Origin: Bacillota bacterium
Lineage (GTDB): Bacteria; Bacillota; Clostridia; Acetivibrionales; DSM-1351
Assembly: GCA_023444055.1 (NCBI GenBank)
Contig: JAEZRV010000045.1
Location: 1-64,000, forward strand
Length of the DNA stretch: 64,000 bases
Direction of reading: 5' to 3'
In this document: in pieces, positions 16,607 to 31,600 of the stretch
Position numbering within the stretch: position 1 is the stretch's first letter
How the letters are laid out: every line of letters begins with the position of its first letter
Program-made: the position numbers and the translations under genes
Notes under the pieces: model-generated
What the model was told of the DNA's origin: nothing
What the model saw: the letters and a program-made list of their open reading frames with translations, nothing else
Databases searched by the model: none

Positions 16607-19600
16607 ATGCAAAGTATAAAGAATTATATTTATGAGCAGGTCGCAGCAAATAAGTTGCCTGTAAATGATGCTGCAAAAATGTTGAGGGAATTTCACGAAA
16701 GTTTAAATAATATTGAGGATGATATAGCCATAATTGGTATGTCAGGAAAATTTCCTATGGCAAGGAATCTAGACGAATACTGGGAAAACTTAGAAAACGG
16801 GGTCGATTGTGTAAGCAAATTTCCTGATAACAGAAGGGAGTATATGGATTTCCACCTACCACAGGTGCTAAAGCCTGGAGATAATCCATACAAGGTACAG
16901 GGTTTTCTTGATGATATCGACAAATTTGACGCAAGCTTTTTTAATATGACTCCAGCTGAAGCGAATTTGGTAGAACCATCCCAAAGGTTACTTCTACAGA
17001 CAATATGGGAAGCAATAGAAGACGCTGGTCTTGGAGGTGACAAGCTTTACGGTCATAAAGCTGGAGTTTATGTGGGAAGGGCCACATTAGGTGAATCGAC
17101 CTACATGGAATTTCTTAATGATTTTGATATGGTTGCTTTTACAGGCTCAGTCAATGCCATTACTGCAAGTCGTATATCATACTTCCTTAATTTGAAGGGC
17201 ATGAGCCTTGTGGTGGATACAGCATGTTCATCGGGTCTTGTTGCACTGCACTTGGCAAGCCAATCGCTTAAAAATAAAGAATGTGAGGTTGCAATAGTTG
17301 GTGGCGTGAGTCTCAATTTGTTCCCACTCAAGGAACATTCGCTAGACCTACTGGAGTCTTCAGACTCTACATTGAGACCATTTGACGGGAAAGCCAATGG
17401 TACGGTATGGGGAGAAGGAATATGTGCTGTGATAATAAAACCGCTAGGCAAGGCTATACTTGACGGCGATAATATTCATGCAATAATAAAGGGTAGTGCG
17501 TGCAACAACGATGGAGCTTCAAACGGAATCACAGCGCCTAATCCTATTGCACAGGAAGAATTGCTTGTAAAACTATGGGATAAGACCAAAGTTAATCCAC
17601 AAACTATTTCATACATTGAGACGCATAGTACTGGTACTCCAATAGGTGACCCAGTAGAAGTACGGGCATTGACAAATGCGTTCAGAAAATTTACTGACAA
17701 AAAACAGTTTTGCGGTATAGGAACAGTTAAGGCTAACACAGGTCATCTTATTGCATCATCAGGTCTAGCAGCATTAATCAAAGTGGTATTATCTTTTAAG
17801 CACAAAAAGATTCCCAAGACAATTAATTTTGAACAAATCAATCCATACATTAATCTTCAGGAATCTCCTCTTTATGTAGTAGACAAACTGAATAAATGGG
17901 AAAAAGAAGGGCAACCAAGAAGGGCGGGTGTCAGTTCGTTTGGTCTGAGTGGGACAAATTGCCACGTGATTTTGGAAGAAGCACCGGAATTAGATAATAC
18001 TGCAGAACCATGTGGCGGAGTGATGTATATTATGACTATTTCTGCCAAGAATGAACAGGTGTTAAAAGATCTTTTAAATAGCTACAGGGAGTTTGGGGAA
18101 AAGGATGAAAGTAGTAGGCTTGAGGATATATGCTATACCGCGAATACAGGAAGAGGTCACTATAGCTATAGGATAGCGTTGATAGTAAAAAATAAAGAAG
18201 ACTTGTTTGAGAAGATAAAAAGTATATTGGAAAGGGAACTTTCAGATATAAATGATAAATTCGTATATTATTCCCATGCGCGTATAGCAGCTTCAGCTGA
18301 ACCAATTGCACAAAATTGGAATATCACAGAGAGCAAAAATAAAGAGTTAACCAAAAAGGCTACCGAAATGGTCAATGAGTTTATAGCCACAAGCATGAAT
18401 AATGCAGAGATAGCACAAGAGATATGTATGCTGTACGTAAAAGGGAGTAGTATAGAATGGAACAGCTTGTATAAGGAAAGAAAAGTAAGGAGGATAAGCC
18501 TTCCAGTGTATCCTTTTCAGAAAAACAAATGCTGGATACCCGATGTCAGGAAGAAGATGCCGGCTAGCGTGAAAGAAAAAGAAAGAAAGGCTTTACATCC
18601 TTTAATCGATATGTGTTTAGCGGAGTCGTTGGAGCAAGATATTTACCTGACATTATTTAAGCCTGAAAAGCACTGGGTCATGGAGGAGCACAGGATAATG
18701 GATTTGCCAGTTATTCCTGGAACTGCATATATTGAAATGGCGTTCTGGATAGGTGAAATTTACTATCCTGGAAAGACACTAGAATTAAAGGATGTGTCAT
18801 TTATATTGCCAGCGGTATATAGGGAACCTGAGGCACTTGAAGTTCAGACAATAGTGAAGAAGTGCAAAGATTTTTTAGAGTTCATAATTACAAGTAAAAA
18901 GAGCAATGAAGACGAAGGCAGCAAAAGTAGGTGGGATGAGCATGTACGTGGCAGAATACAGCCTGTAAAAAGTGAAAAGCCATCTACGATTAATATAGAA
19001 GAAATTATCAAAGGGTGTGGGAGGAAAGAAACAGGAATTGACCTAAACAAAATTACAAATGGGATGATAAAGTTTGGACCTAAATGGGATAATTGCCAGA
19101 GGTTGCACATCGGTAATAATATTGCTATTGCTGAGATGATCCTAAATGAAGCTAATAGGGAGGATGCACACGAATATTTACTTCATCCTTCTCTTATGGA
19201 TGTAGCTGTGAATGTTGCCTGCTTTTATACTTTAAACGATAAATATCTGCCTATGTCATACGGAAGTATGAAGATATACAGCACTATTCCGGCGAGGTTT
19301 TACAGTTTGATAACGAGGAAGGATAATACAGGCAGTAATACTGAAATAGTGACTTACGACATAGTTCTTGTAGACCAAATGGGTGAAATCTTAGTTGAAA
19401 TATTTGATTATTCATTAAAAAAGATAAACGGACTTGAAAAGTTCCTTGTAAAAGACAATCTGTTTTCAGTTTTAAAGTGGATACCGCTAGATATAGAAAG
19501 AGAAACACAGGTTAAGAAAAAAAATGGAACGATCCTCATATTGAATGACCAAAACGGTATGTCAAAAAAGTTAGCTGAAAATTTTGAGTACAGCGGTAAT

Positions 19601-22600
19601 AAGGTAATACAGGTAGGATTGGGCAGAAGATTTGAAAGGTTGGGGGATAACAGCTATATAATAAGAGGCACAGAGAGCGATTATGACAAGTTATTTGAAG
19701 AAATATCCAGTGAGAATGTATCCCAAATACTTCATATGTTTTCTATTACGGGAAGAAACGATAATGAAACTGTTGAAGAACTGGAAGATGAAATAAAAAT
19801 AGGAGCATACAGCTTGTTTTATCTTACTAGATCTATGCTTAAAAAAGGGAATATCGATACAATGGATATAGTTCTTGTGACAGAGAATACATATGAAGTG
19901 ACAGGTGTGGAAAAAAATCTAAAGCCAGCGAATGCAGCATTGATTGGGTTGGGTAAGACTGTGTCAAATGAATATGTAAATCTAAGGTGCAGGAGTGTAG
20001 ATATAGATAGCAATACCGAAACTAAAACTTTGGTAGCCGAGTTTGAGTTATCAGAAAGTTGTTATATGACGGCTTATAGGGATGGCAGGAGGTACGTTGA
20101 GGAAGTAGACGGGCTCAATATAGAAAAGGTGGAAAAGCATAGGCTTGAAGTTAGGGATACAGGTGTGTACATAATAACAGGGGGAACAGGTGCAATAGGA
20201 TTAGAAGCTAGTAGATATCTTGCATCGAAGAATAGGGTAAACCTAGCACTTGTAAACCGTTCCAAGATGGTCGAAAGGGAAGAATGGGATGGAATACTGG
20301 AAAGAGGAGAGAATGTAAAGCTCTGTAATATATTAAAGGTAATTCGTGATATAGAAGCAGAAGGCTCGGTAGTGTCCTGCTACAGTGCGGATGTATCCAA
20401 ATTGGATGAAATGAAGGCGTTGATAGAAGGACTGAGGGCGAAGTATGGAAGGATAAACGGTATAATTCATAGTGCGGGGATAGCTGGAGACGGGTTTATA
20501 ATACAGAAAGATGAAGAGGTATTTAACACTGTAATTCGTCCTAAAATATATGGGACATGGATAATGGATCGCCTGACAAGGGAAGACAAGCTCGACTTCT
20601 ATGTTATGTTCTCGTCGGTGGCATCGTTAATAGGTGTACCCGGACAGGGTGATTACACTGCTGCAAACTCATATATGGATGCATTTGAGGCCTATAGGAA
20701 CAGCCTAGGATTACAGACGATGACCATAAATTGGCCAGCATGGAAGGAAGTCGGAATGGCTGTGGACTACAGAGCTAATACGGATACAGTATTTAAAGCC
20801 ATATCCACCAAACTAGCAATGGAATTATTTGATAATGTGATGAATATGAAAATAAAAAGGGTTGTAATAGGTGAATGGAATTATGGCTCTGAGATTATAG
20901 ATTACCTGCCGTTAAGATTTTCAAGCCGGCTAAAGGCACATATGGTAAAGATGACTAATAAACTGGAATTGAGTGCAGTGGAGGTAAAGAATGTAACGGA
21001 TATGTGTCTTAAAGGAAGAAAGGATGACAAGTATACCGATACCGAGATAAAGATTGGACAGATTTGGTCAGAGGTACTAGGATACAATGAAATAAACATA
21101 TATGACAATTTATTTGCTCTTGGTGGAAATTCAATCATAGCGATGAAGCTTTTAAATAGTATAAACGAAAGTATGGAAATTACTATAAGCGTTAGTGAGA
21201 TATTTAATTATATGAATATAGCCGAGCTTGCCAAGTTCATTGATCAGAAGACTTCAAAAGACACGGCGCCCGGTGCGGAACATGTGACAATTATTCCTGC
21301 CGTTTCCGCAGGTTACTATCCCGTTTCGTCAGAGCAAAAAAGACTGTATGTATTACATTGCCTTGCTCCTGATTCCGTTAACTATAATGTATCAATGGTG
21401 ATGGTAATTGAAGGGAAAATCGAGCTTTCATACATAGAAGAAGTATTTGAAAAATTAATTCAAAGGCATGATGCATTAAGGACATACTTCCAACTGGTTG
21501 ACGGGAATGTTGTACAGAGAGTGTTAGATAATATTTCTTTAAAGATAGAGTACCAAGAAGATGATGAGGGAAAGATAGACGATATAATAAGAGGCTTTAT
21601 TAGACCGTTCGACCTGGGTGAAGCACCTCTATATCGTGCAAAACTGGTTAGGGCGGCTGACGAAAAATACTATTTAATATTAGATAGCCATCATATAGTA
21701 ACTGACGGTAGCTCGGCAGGCATATTAATTTCGGAATTATTTACTTTGGTGAGCAGAAAATCCTTACCTGAATTAAGGCTTCAGTACAAGGATTATGCGG
21801 TATGGCAAAATAGTGTATCAGGTCTGAATGCAATAAAATCACATGAAGAATTTTGGCTGAATGAGCTCTCAGGTGATATTCCGGTACTAAACATACCGTT
21901 GGATTGTCCAAGACCTGCTGTACGAAACTTTGAAGGAAAGGTACTCGAGTTTGTATTAGACAAGGACTTGACCTTGAAATTAAAGAAAATATCAAGTGAT
22001 AGTAATACAACCTTATTTGTAACATTGTTGGCTGCATATAATGTATTACTTTGGAAGTATACTGGACAGGAGGATATAATAGTAGGCTCTCCTGTAAGGG
22101 GAAGGGTACATGCTGACTTGGAAAATGTAATTGGTATGTTTGTTAATACTCTGCCAATTAGGAGTTACCCTGTTGGAGACAAGAGCTTTGAGGTGTTTTT
22201 GAAGGAAGTAAAAGAGAGAGTATTAAAAATGCTAGAAAACCAAATATACCGTTTTGAAGAGCTGGTTGAAAAACTTGAGCTTACGAGAGATACCAGCAGG
22301 GACCCGTTATTCGACACTATGTTTGTATTCCAGAATATTGGAAAAGGTATTGAAATAACTGATGCAGGAATGCAGTTGATCGAAAAGGAACTTGATGACC
22401 TAAAATTCTATACATATAAATTCGATCGGAAAACGTCAAAGTATGATATCACATTAGAGATAATTGAAAGGAATGAGCAATTAGTATGCTACATTGAGTA
22501 TTGTACCAAACTGTTTAAAGAAGAAACAATTCAAAGGATGATAGGTCATTTCAAAAATGTAGTAATTGAAATATCAGATAATCCTAGTGTTATTCTTTCG

Positions 22601-25600
22601 GATATTGAGATGCTATCGGCAAGTGAGAAAGAAAAACTGTTTGGTTTCAATAATACTTTGCCAGGAAATTCAGAGTACCAGTCTATATGCGAGATTTTTG
22701 AAGAACAAGTAAAAAAGAGACCTGATAACATTGCAGTGGTGTTTCAGTATAAACATCTTACATATATGGATTTAGACGAACGGGTAAACCAACTGGCAAA
22801 CTATTTAATTGAAGTTCACAAAATAGAAAACGGCACACTTGTGGGAATATTAATGGAGAGAAGTGAGCTGGTAATAATAAGTATATTGGGCATTCTAAAA
22901 GCTGGTGGAGCGTACGTTCCAATCGATACTGGTTATCCTGAAGAAAGGATGAAATTAATCATTGATGATGCGGATATCGGTATAGTTATTTCTACTCATG
23001 AACATATAAGTGTATTGGATAGGCTGCAGATTCAATGTAAATCTTTTCACACGTACTTGTGCATGGACACTGGGAATATTGACTTGATAGAAAAAGATGA
23101 ACAGAGAAAAGAAAAATCAACTATAAACGAAAAAAGCAAATATCAGCATGGAAATAAAGCATTGGAAAAACAGCCTAAAGAACTTTTGCGTACACCATTA
23201 AAGCCTTTAGATACAGCGTATGTAATTTATACGTCAGGTTCAACAGGGAAGCCTAAAGGCGTAATGGTTGGGCATGGCAGTGTTATTAATATATTAATGG
23301 CTCTGCAAGAAGAATATCCTCTTATTGAGACAGATTCTTTCCTTTTTAAGACCACATACACTTTTGATGTCTCAGTAGCCGAGTTATTTGGCTGTTTTTT
23401 GGGAGGAGGAAAATTAGTTGTTCTGCCTAGAGGCGAGGAAAAGGAGCCAGAAGGGATTTTAAAGGCCGTAGAAGAGTATGACATTACTCATATTAATTTT
23501 GTTCCGTCCATGTTAAGTGTATTCATTAACTACTTAAGCCAAAAAGATGCCTGCATTGTACAAAAACTTAAATACATCTTTGCAGCAGGCGAAGCTTTAT
23601 CTGCTGAGATAGCAAACAGGTTTTATAACCTGGTTAAGGACGTAAGGCTAGTAAACTTATATGGTCCTACTGAATCAACTGTTTATGCTACAAGATATTC
23701 TTTGGAGTATTCTACTCAGTATATGAATGTTTCTATTGGGAAGGCATTTAAGAATATACAAGCCTTTGTTTTAGATAAACATAATAAAATGCAGCCTGTA
23801 GGTGTACCAGGCGAACTTTACCTTGGAGGACGCGGTGTAGCTATAGGTTACGTAAACAACATAAAACTTACGAATGAAAAGTTTATCCCCAACCCGTTTG
23901 TTCCAGGTGAAAGGATTTATAAGACGGGTGACTTGGTAAGGTGGCTAGAGGATGGAAATCTGGAGTTTTTAGGAAGAATTGATAACCAGGTAAAGATAAG
24001 GGGTTATAGAATTGAACCAGAGGAAATTGAAGCACAGTTATTAAAATATATGACTGTTAGAGATGCTACTGTTGTTGCTTATACTGATGAGAATGGAGAT
24101 AAATATCTCTGTGCCTATATAGTATGTGATAGCGAGCAAAAGGAAGAAAATATAAGAAGCTTTCTTGTAAGCAGGCTTCCTAATTATATGATTCCAAAGT
24201 ATATAATATTGATGGAAAGATTGCCACTATCGGTCAATGGGAAAGTTGACAGAAAAAGTCTGCCCAGACCGCAAAACAGTATAATAGATAGACTTGTTGA
24301 TTATGTGAGCCCTAGGGATGAAGTTGAAGAGATTATAGCTGGAGTTTGGGGAGAAGTTCTTGGCTTAAAACAGGTTGGAATTAATTACGATTTCTTTGAA
24401 ATAGGGGGAGATTCCATAAAGGCTATTCAGATTTCTGCCAAGCTTAGAAAATATGGGTTAAAGCTGGATATAAAGGATTTATTCCGATACCATAGAATAA
24501 GCGAGTTACGAAGCTATATTGTATCGGATGTCGAGTATCTTCATGAAAGAGGGGAATATTTAACAGATTCCAAGGTAGTTGAACATATCAAAGAACAATT
24601 AAATATTCCCAATATTGATATTAAAGCTGTGTATGACCTCACTCCTATGCAAGAAGGTATGCTGTTTCATTCACTTATGACTAGAGATGAATGGGCCTAT
24701 TATGATCAATATGAAATTCGTATCAATGGAAATATAGATATGAGCATATTTAAGGAAAGCTGGAATACGGTAGTAAGCAGGCATGATATACTTAGGACTG
24801 TTTTTTGGTGCAAAAATACTGATAAGCCTAAGCAAGTTGTTTTAAAGGAAGTGGGAGAAAAATTTTATTTTGAGGATATATCAAATCTTGATAAAAGTGA
24901 AATTGAATCTTATATTTGCGATTTTAAAAACAGTGATATTAAAAACAAATTTGACTTATTCAGAGAACCTGCAATGAGAATATCAATGTTAAAAGTGGGT
25001 GAACAGTCATATGTTGTTTTGTGGTATTTCCATCATATTGTATTAGATGGATGGAGTCAGGGAGTGTTGATAGATGAACTTCTACAGGTATATAGCTGTA
25101 AACTTAAGGGCACTCCTCTTTATATGGGCAATCCATATCCATTTGCAAATTACATAGACTGGGTTAATCAGAAAAATCAGGATGAAGCTAGGGAGTATTG
25201 GAATAGATACCTTGAGGAATATCAAAGCCTAGCAAGTATTCCAAAGGTCAGTATAGAGCAGGAGAATAGTAACTATGAATTTAAAAAATTTAACTTTTAT
25301 ATTGATAAGGAATATACTCTTTTACTGGAGGATATTGCAGAGAAAAACTGTGTAACACTTAATATAGTGTTTCAAACAATGTGGGGGATTCTGCTTCAAA
25401 AGTATAATAATACAGATGATGTAGTATTTGGTGCAGTTGTATCTGGTAGGTCACCTGAGATTGAAGGGATAGAATCAATAGTTGGCTTGCTGATAAATAC
25501 CATACCAGTGAGAATTAAGTGTAAGGATACGCAAACCCTATCTGAAGTTTTAAGACAAATTCAGGAGGATTCACTAAAATCTAAGGATCATGAATACTTC

Positions 25601-28600
25601 CCGTTATATGAAATACAGAATGACCATACACTAAAGGGCGACCTGCTGGATCACATTATTGTGTTTCAGAATTTTCCTATGAATAATTCAAGGCGTGGCA
25701 AAGTATTTGAGGACTTCTTTGTGACTGACATTAATACGGTTGATCAAACAAGCTTTGACTTAAATATCATGGTCATACCTGAAGAGGGTTTAAATGTAAT
25801 ATTTAAATATAATGCATATGTTTATGATATGGATTTCTTAGAAGATGTAGCCTGCAATTTCAGGCAGATTATAAAGTTAATTTCTAGGAAATCTGATATA
25901 ACGCTCAAAGAGCTAAAGGCTTTAATTAACCATGATGCAAGCAGAATACTTATGGATTTCAATGAAGACCTGAACGATTTGAGAAGCCTATATTACAAAA
26001 GCAGGATTGTAATTGAAAGTACAATACAGGATCAACTACGGACAAGTTTCCAAAAATATTCAGATAAAATAGCCATAGAGTATGGTGATAAAGTACTGAC
26101 CTATTATGAGCTAGACTCTAAGAGCAGTATTATAGCAGGATGGATTATTAAAGAGAATTTAGCAAAAGGCACCCATATAGGAATTCTTTTAGATAGCAAG
26201 ATTGAATTGATTTTTACAATTATAGGTATTTTAAAAGCTGGATGTGTCTTCGTGCCGCTTGATTCGAATTATCCTGATCATAGATTAAGAGCAATGGCTT
26301 CTACAAGTGAACTAAAAATAATATTAACAGACATTAGAAACTTAGACAGAATAGAAGATATATTAATAGACTGTTCTGAAGTGGTAGGGGGTAAGTTGAT
26401 ATGTGATATAGTTGAAGCTTCATCTCAAAAAAGTGATGTTATACTACCTGAAAATCTATATACTGCGGATGATAAAATATATATATATTTTACATCAGGA
26501 ACTACAGGTGTCCCAAAAGCCATCATTGGACGGAACAGAGGTTTACTGCATTTTGTATGTTGGGAGACAAATACAATAGGCATAGACGAAAGTTTCCGTG
26601 TTAGTCAGCTTACTTCTCCAGGATTTAATGCATATTTAAGGGATGTTTTTGTTCCATTATGCTCTGGAGGTACCATATGCATTCCAGAGAGCAGGGAAAT
26701 AATACTAGAGTCAGATAGCCTTGTTAATTGGGTGGAAAAGTCAGGGGTGAGGCTTGTACACTGTACTCCTAGCCTGTTTAGATTAATTAATTCTGTTTCT
26801 TTGACCCCAAATAGTTTAAAGAATGTTGAATATGTATTAATGGCAGGTGAAAGGATTATACCAAAAGAGCTGGAACACTGGTATGCAGTATTTGGAGATA
26901 GGATACAATTGGTTAATCTTTATGGATCTACAGAGACGACTATGGTAAAGTTATTTTATTTCATAGATGAAACGGATGCTAAGAGAAGGATTATTCCAGC
27001 AGGAAAGCCTATGAAGGGTGCGAAAGTAATAGTAGTGGATGACAACTTCAATGTATGTCCTGTAGGAGGCATTGGTGAAATACTCATACGAACACCATAT
27101 AGAACCTTTGGATATTACAAAAGCCAAGAAATGAACAAGGATAAATTTATACCAAATCCATTTTGCAATAATCCAGAAGATATATTATACAGGACTGGAG
27201 ACTTAGGAAGGATACTGCCAGACGGAGAACTGGAGTGTATATGCAGGATGGATAGGCAGGTTAAAATAAGAGGAGCAAGAGTTGAAATTTCGGATATAGA
27301 AAATACACTCATGTCTTTTGGTGGCGTAAAGGCGTGTGCGGTTGCTGCCAATGAAGATAAAAAGGGCATCAAATATCTTTGTGCATATATTTTGTTGGAA
27401 AATACCGACGAAAAACCTTTGCTAACAGATGTGAGAAACTTTATGGCTAAAAATTTGCCTGATTACATGATTCCCCAGTTTTTCAGGATAGTAGACAAAA
27501 TTCCTTTCACACAAAATGGAAAAGTTGATTATGATGCTTTGCCAAAACCTGAAGACATAATAACTGAGGAGCTTTTAGTACCAAGGGATGAAATTGAGGA
27601 GGAAATGGCAAGCATATGGTGTGAAATACTTGAAGTAGAGAGCATTGGTATTAATCAAAACTTCCTTCAGGTAGGTGGACACTCTTTAAATATGATGACA
27701 CTTATTTCTAAGATTAACCAAAAATTTGGAGTTAAAATTTCTCTGGAACAGTTATTTACTAATCCAACAATAGAGGCAATTTCAGATTATATCAGAAGCT
27801 CGAAGAGGGATGCTTTTAAATCTATTCAACCGGTAGAAAAAAGGGTATATTACCCATTGTCTTTCGCTCAGAAAAGGATGTTTATATTAAGCCAATTTGA
27901 AGGTCAAAGTACCAATTATAACATTTCTGAAGCATTTATTATTAATGGAAAGTTCGACTTTATGGAATGCAAGGAGGCATTTAGAAGTCTTATTAACAGA
28001 CATGAAAGTTTAAGGACTTCATTTGATATGATAGATGGTGAACCCGTTCAGTATGTGCATGATGAAGTGGATTTTGATATAGAATATGAAGAAATAGATG
28101 GACAGGACTTGAATACCAGTATAACTGCATTTATCAGACCATTTGTTTTAAAAAATGTTCCTTTAATAAGAATTGGAGTCTATAAAATTACAGATACAAA
28201 AAATGTTTTAGTCTTGGACGCTCATCACATAATATTTGACGGATTATCTTTTAATGTTGCAATAAAAGATTTTGTTTCACTCTACAAAAGTCACGCGCTT
28301 CCATTATTAAAAATACATTATAAAGATTTTTCTGTGTGGCAAAATGATTTGCTTTTGAAAGGCATAATAAAAAAACAAGAGGAGTATTGGTTAAATAAAC
28401 TCGGAGGGGATATTCCTGTTCTTAATATGAGCACGGATTATCCAAGACCAGCTATACAGAGCTTTAATGGTGATAAGTTTGAAATGGACATAAGTAAGGA
28501 ATTGACGGGACGGCTGAAGAGCCTTGCATTAAATGAAGGGGTTACTCTACATATGCTGCTACTTGCAGGTTACAACATTCTGATTTCAAAATACACTATG

Positions 28601-31600
28601 CAGGATGATATTATTGTAGGTATACCTGTCGGAGGAAGAAATCATAACGAACTGAGCAATATAATAGGAATGTTTGTAAATACACTTGCAATAAGGAATC
28701 ATCCTACGGCAGATAATACCTTCAGACAATTTTTGAGTCAGGTTAAGAACAGCACTCTGGAAGCGTACCAAAATCAAGATTATCCATTTGAAGAACTAGT
28801 CAGCAAGCTCAACATAGTAAGTGGTATGGATCGAAACCCTGTCTTTGATACTATGTTTACTTTCTGGAATACAGGGGTGAAAAATTTGGATATAGATAGT
28901 TTATCAATATCGCCATATGTCATTGACAAGAAGCAATCAAAGTTCGATTTCTGTTTTAATGCTATCGATATTGATGATAGTGTAAAACTTGTAGTAGAAT
29001 ACTGCACGGACCTCTATAAAAAAGAAACTATGGAAAGGATGGGGATACATTTTCAAAACATTTTAAAATGTTTGGTGAATGACCCTAATTTACAAATATG
29101 TAATATAAGGATTCTAACAGATAGTGAAAATGTTAAGCTTCTTGAAGAATTTAATAGTACGGATTATGAATATCCTTATGAAATAACTGCCCAGGAATTG
29201 TTTGAGGAGCAGGTAAGAAAGAATCTCGATAAAATTGCAGTAGTATTTAAAGAACAAGCATTAACTTACGGAGAATTAAACAAAAAGATAAACAAACTCG
29301 CTGCTAAGCTTAGGAGAGAGGGGGTAAAGCAAAATACTATTGTAGGTATGGTTTTTGATCGTTCTATTGAGATGGTGATAGCTTTGATGAGTGTTATTAA
29401 ATCTGGTGGAGCCTTCTTACCTATAGATTCTAGTTACCCGGAAGAACGTATCAGTTACATGCTGCAGGACAGTAATGCAAATGTGATTATCACTCAAAAA
29501 AGGCTTAAGAGGTTGGTACCCGATAATAAGAAAATTATATTTATTGAGGACGAAAATAACTCTTTAGAAGACGAAAATAATATAGATAACATTAGTAAGC
29601 CTGAGAACCTCCTATATATTATATATACATCAGGAACTACCGGGAAACCGAAGGGAGTTATGGTAGAACATAGGAGCTTTATAAATTTAACTTATGCATT
29701 GAGGAAGGTATATGATTTAGATAATTTGGATACAAGTGTTCTACAGATGGCAAGCTTTTCATTCGATGTATTTATTTCAAATATATCACGGTCGCTGCTT
29801 ATTGGTGGAAAGTTGGTTATTTGCCCTGATGAGGTTAAGATTGATCTTAATGCACTTTATTTGCTTGTAGAGGAACACCAAATTAACATATTTGAATCTT
29901 CTCCAGCTTTGGTTGTGCCTTTTATGGATTATATTTACGAGAATAAACTTAATATTAGTAGTATGAAATTACTTATTGTTGGTAGTGACACAGTATCTGG
30001 TAATGATTTTGAAAGATTAAACGAGAACTTTGGAAGTGGCTTTAGAATAATAAACAGTTACGGAGTAACTGAGGCTACAATTGATTCGAGCTGTTTTGAG
30101 CTGTCTACAGGTAGAATAACTCCTAGTGGAAATGTTCCTATAGGGAAGCCGCTTCCAAATACGAAATTCTATATATTAGATCCTCAACAAAATATCCAAC
30201 CTGTAGGAGTAATAGGAGAACTGTATATCGGTGGAATAGGAGTGGCCAGAGGATATCTCAATAATAATGAGCTTACAGAAAAGAAGTTTATATGTAATCC
30301 ATTTAAACCTGGTGAAAGATTATACAGGACAGGGGACTTGGCAAGATGGCTTTCAGATGGAAACATTGAGTTTATAGGCAGATGTGACAGCCAGGTCAAG
30401 ATAAGTGGATATAGGGTGGAGTTAGGTGAGATAGAGAACAAATTAATTGAGTATGAAATGATTAAAAATGCGGCTGTAATAGTGAAGCTGGATTACAAAG
30501 GAATAAAACAAATTTGTGCATTTTATGTATCAGATAATGTTATCGAAGAAGCTATATTGCGGGAATACCTGTCATCAGAGTTACCATACTATATGGTACC
30601 TAGTTTATTTGTATTACTTAAAAAAATTCCATTAACACCAAATGGAAAAATAGATTATAGGGAACTTGATAAAGTAGATATTGATTTAGAATCAAAGCTT
30701 AAATATGAAAAACCTTCAAATGAGATTGAGAGAAAACTTGTAGAAATTATGCAGGAGGTATTAGAAATTTATGATATAGGCATTAGTGATGATTTTTTCC
30801 TTTTAGGCGGTCAATCCATATCAGCAATGAGATTTATATCTAAAGCGTCTGCTAGCGGTTTATGTATAAGTATACAGGATTTATATAAGCATAGGACTAT
30901 AAAAGGGATTTCTCTTAATATGTGTATTAATAATTCTTGCAGAAATTTATTGAATCCAGAAATAAATAAAATTATTAAAAAGGAAAAATCAGGAGTATTT
31001 ATAGAAAATACAATCATTAGTGAAAGAAGTGAAATAGATAGAGATTTATACTATAATAATAAGATATTAAGCCATCCTTATTTATGCACAGAGTCTCGTC
31101 CATTGATTAACATGATTGCAACTGGTAAATTACCAAAGGTAGATTCAGCTGCTCTTGGCTATCTGGATGATGAATATATTGATATATCAAGCTCAGAGCA
31201 TGATAAGATAATAGACTATTTCTTTGGAGGAACTCCTATTGTTTCAGAGATAAGAGATACTGGTATGGGACGTATAGCATCGATACTCTTACCAATATTT
31301 CGGTCAGAACTGTATAGTAATCAGGTTAAGCTGGTATCCTTAGCAACTGAAGGAATAAAGCTGGCAAATTTATTAGGTGCACGTACAATTTCACTTACCG
31401 GGTTGATACCTTCAGCAACTGATTATGGTATAGCAATTAAACAATTCATTAACGATGGACAAATTGATATTACAACAGGGCATTCAACGACTACTGCAGC
31501 GGTTGTATTATCCTTAAAGAGGTTATTGGCTGAGAGTAGACGTGAACTGGCAGACGAACAGGTTTGTATTTTAGGGTTAGGTTCAATTGGAACAGCTGTT

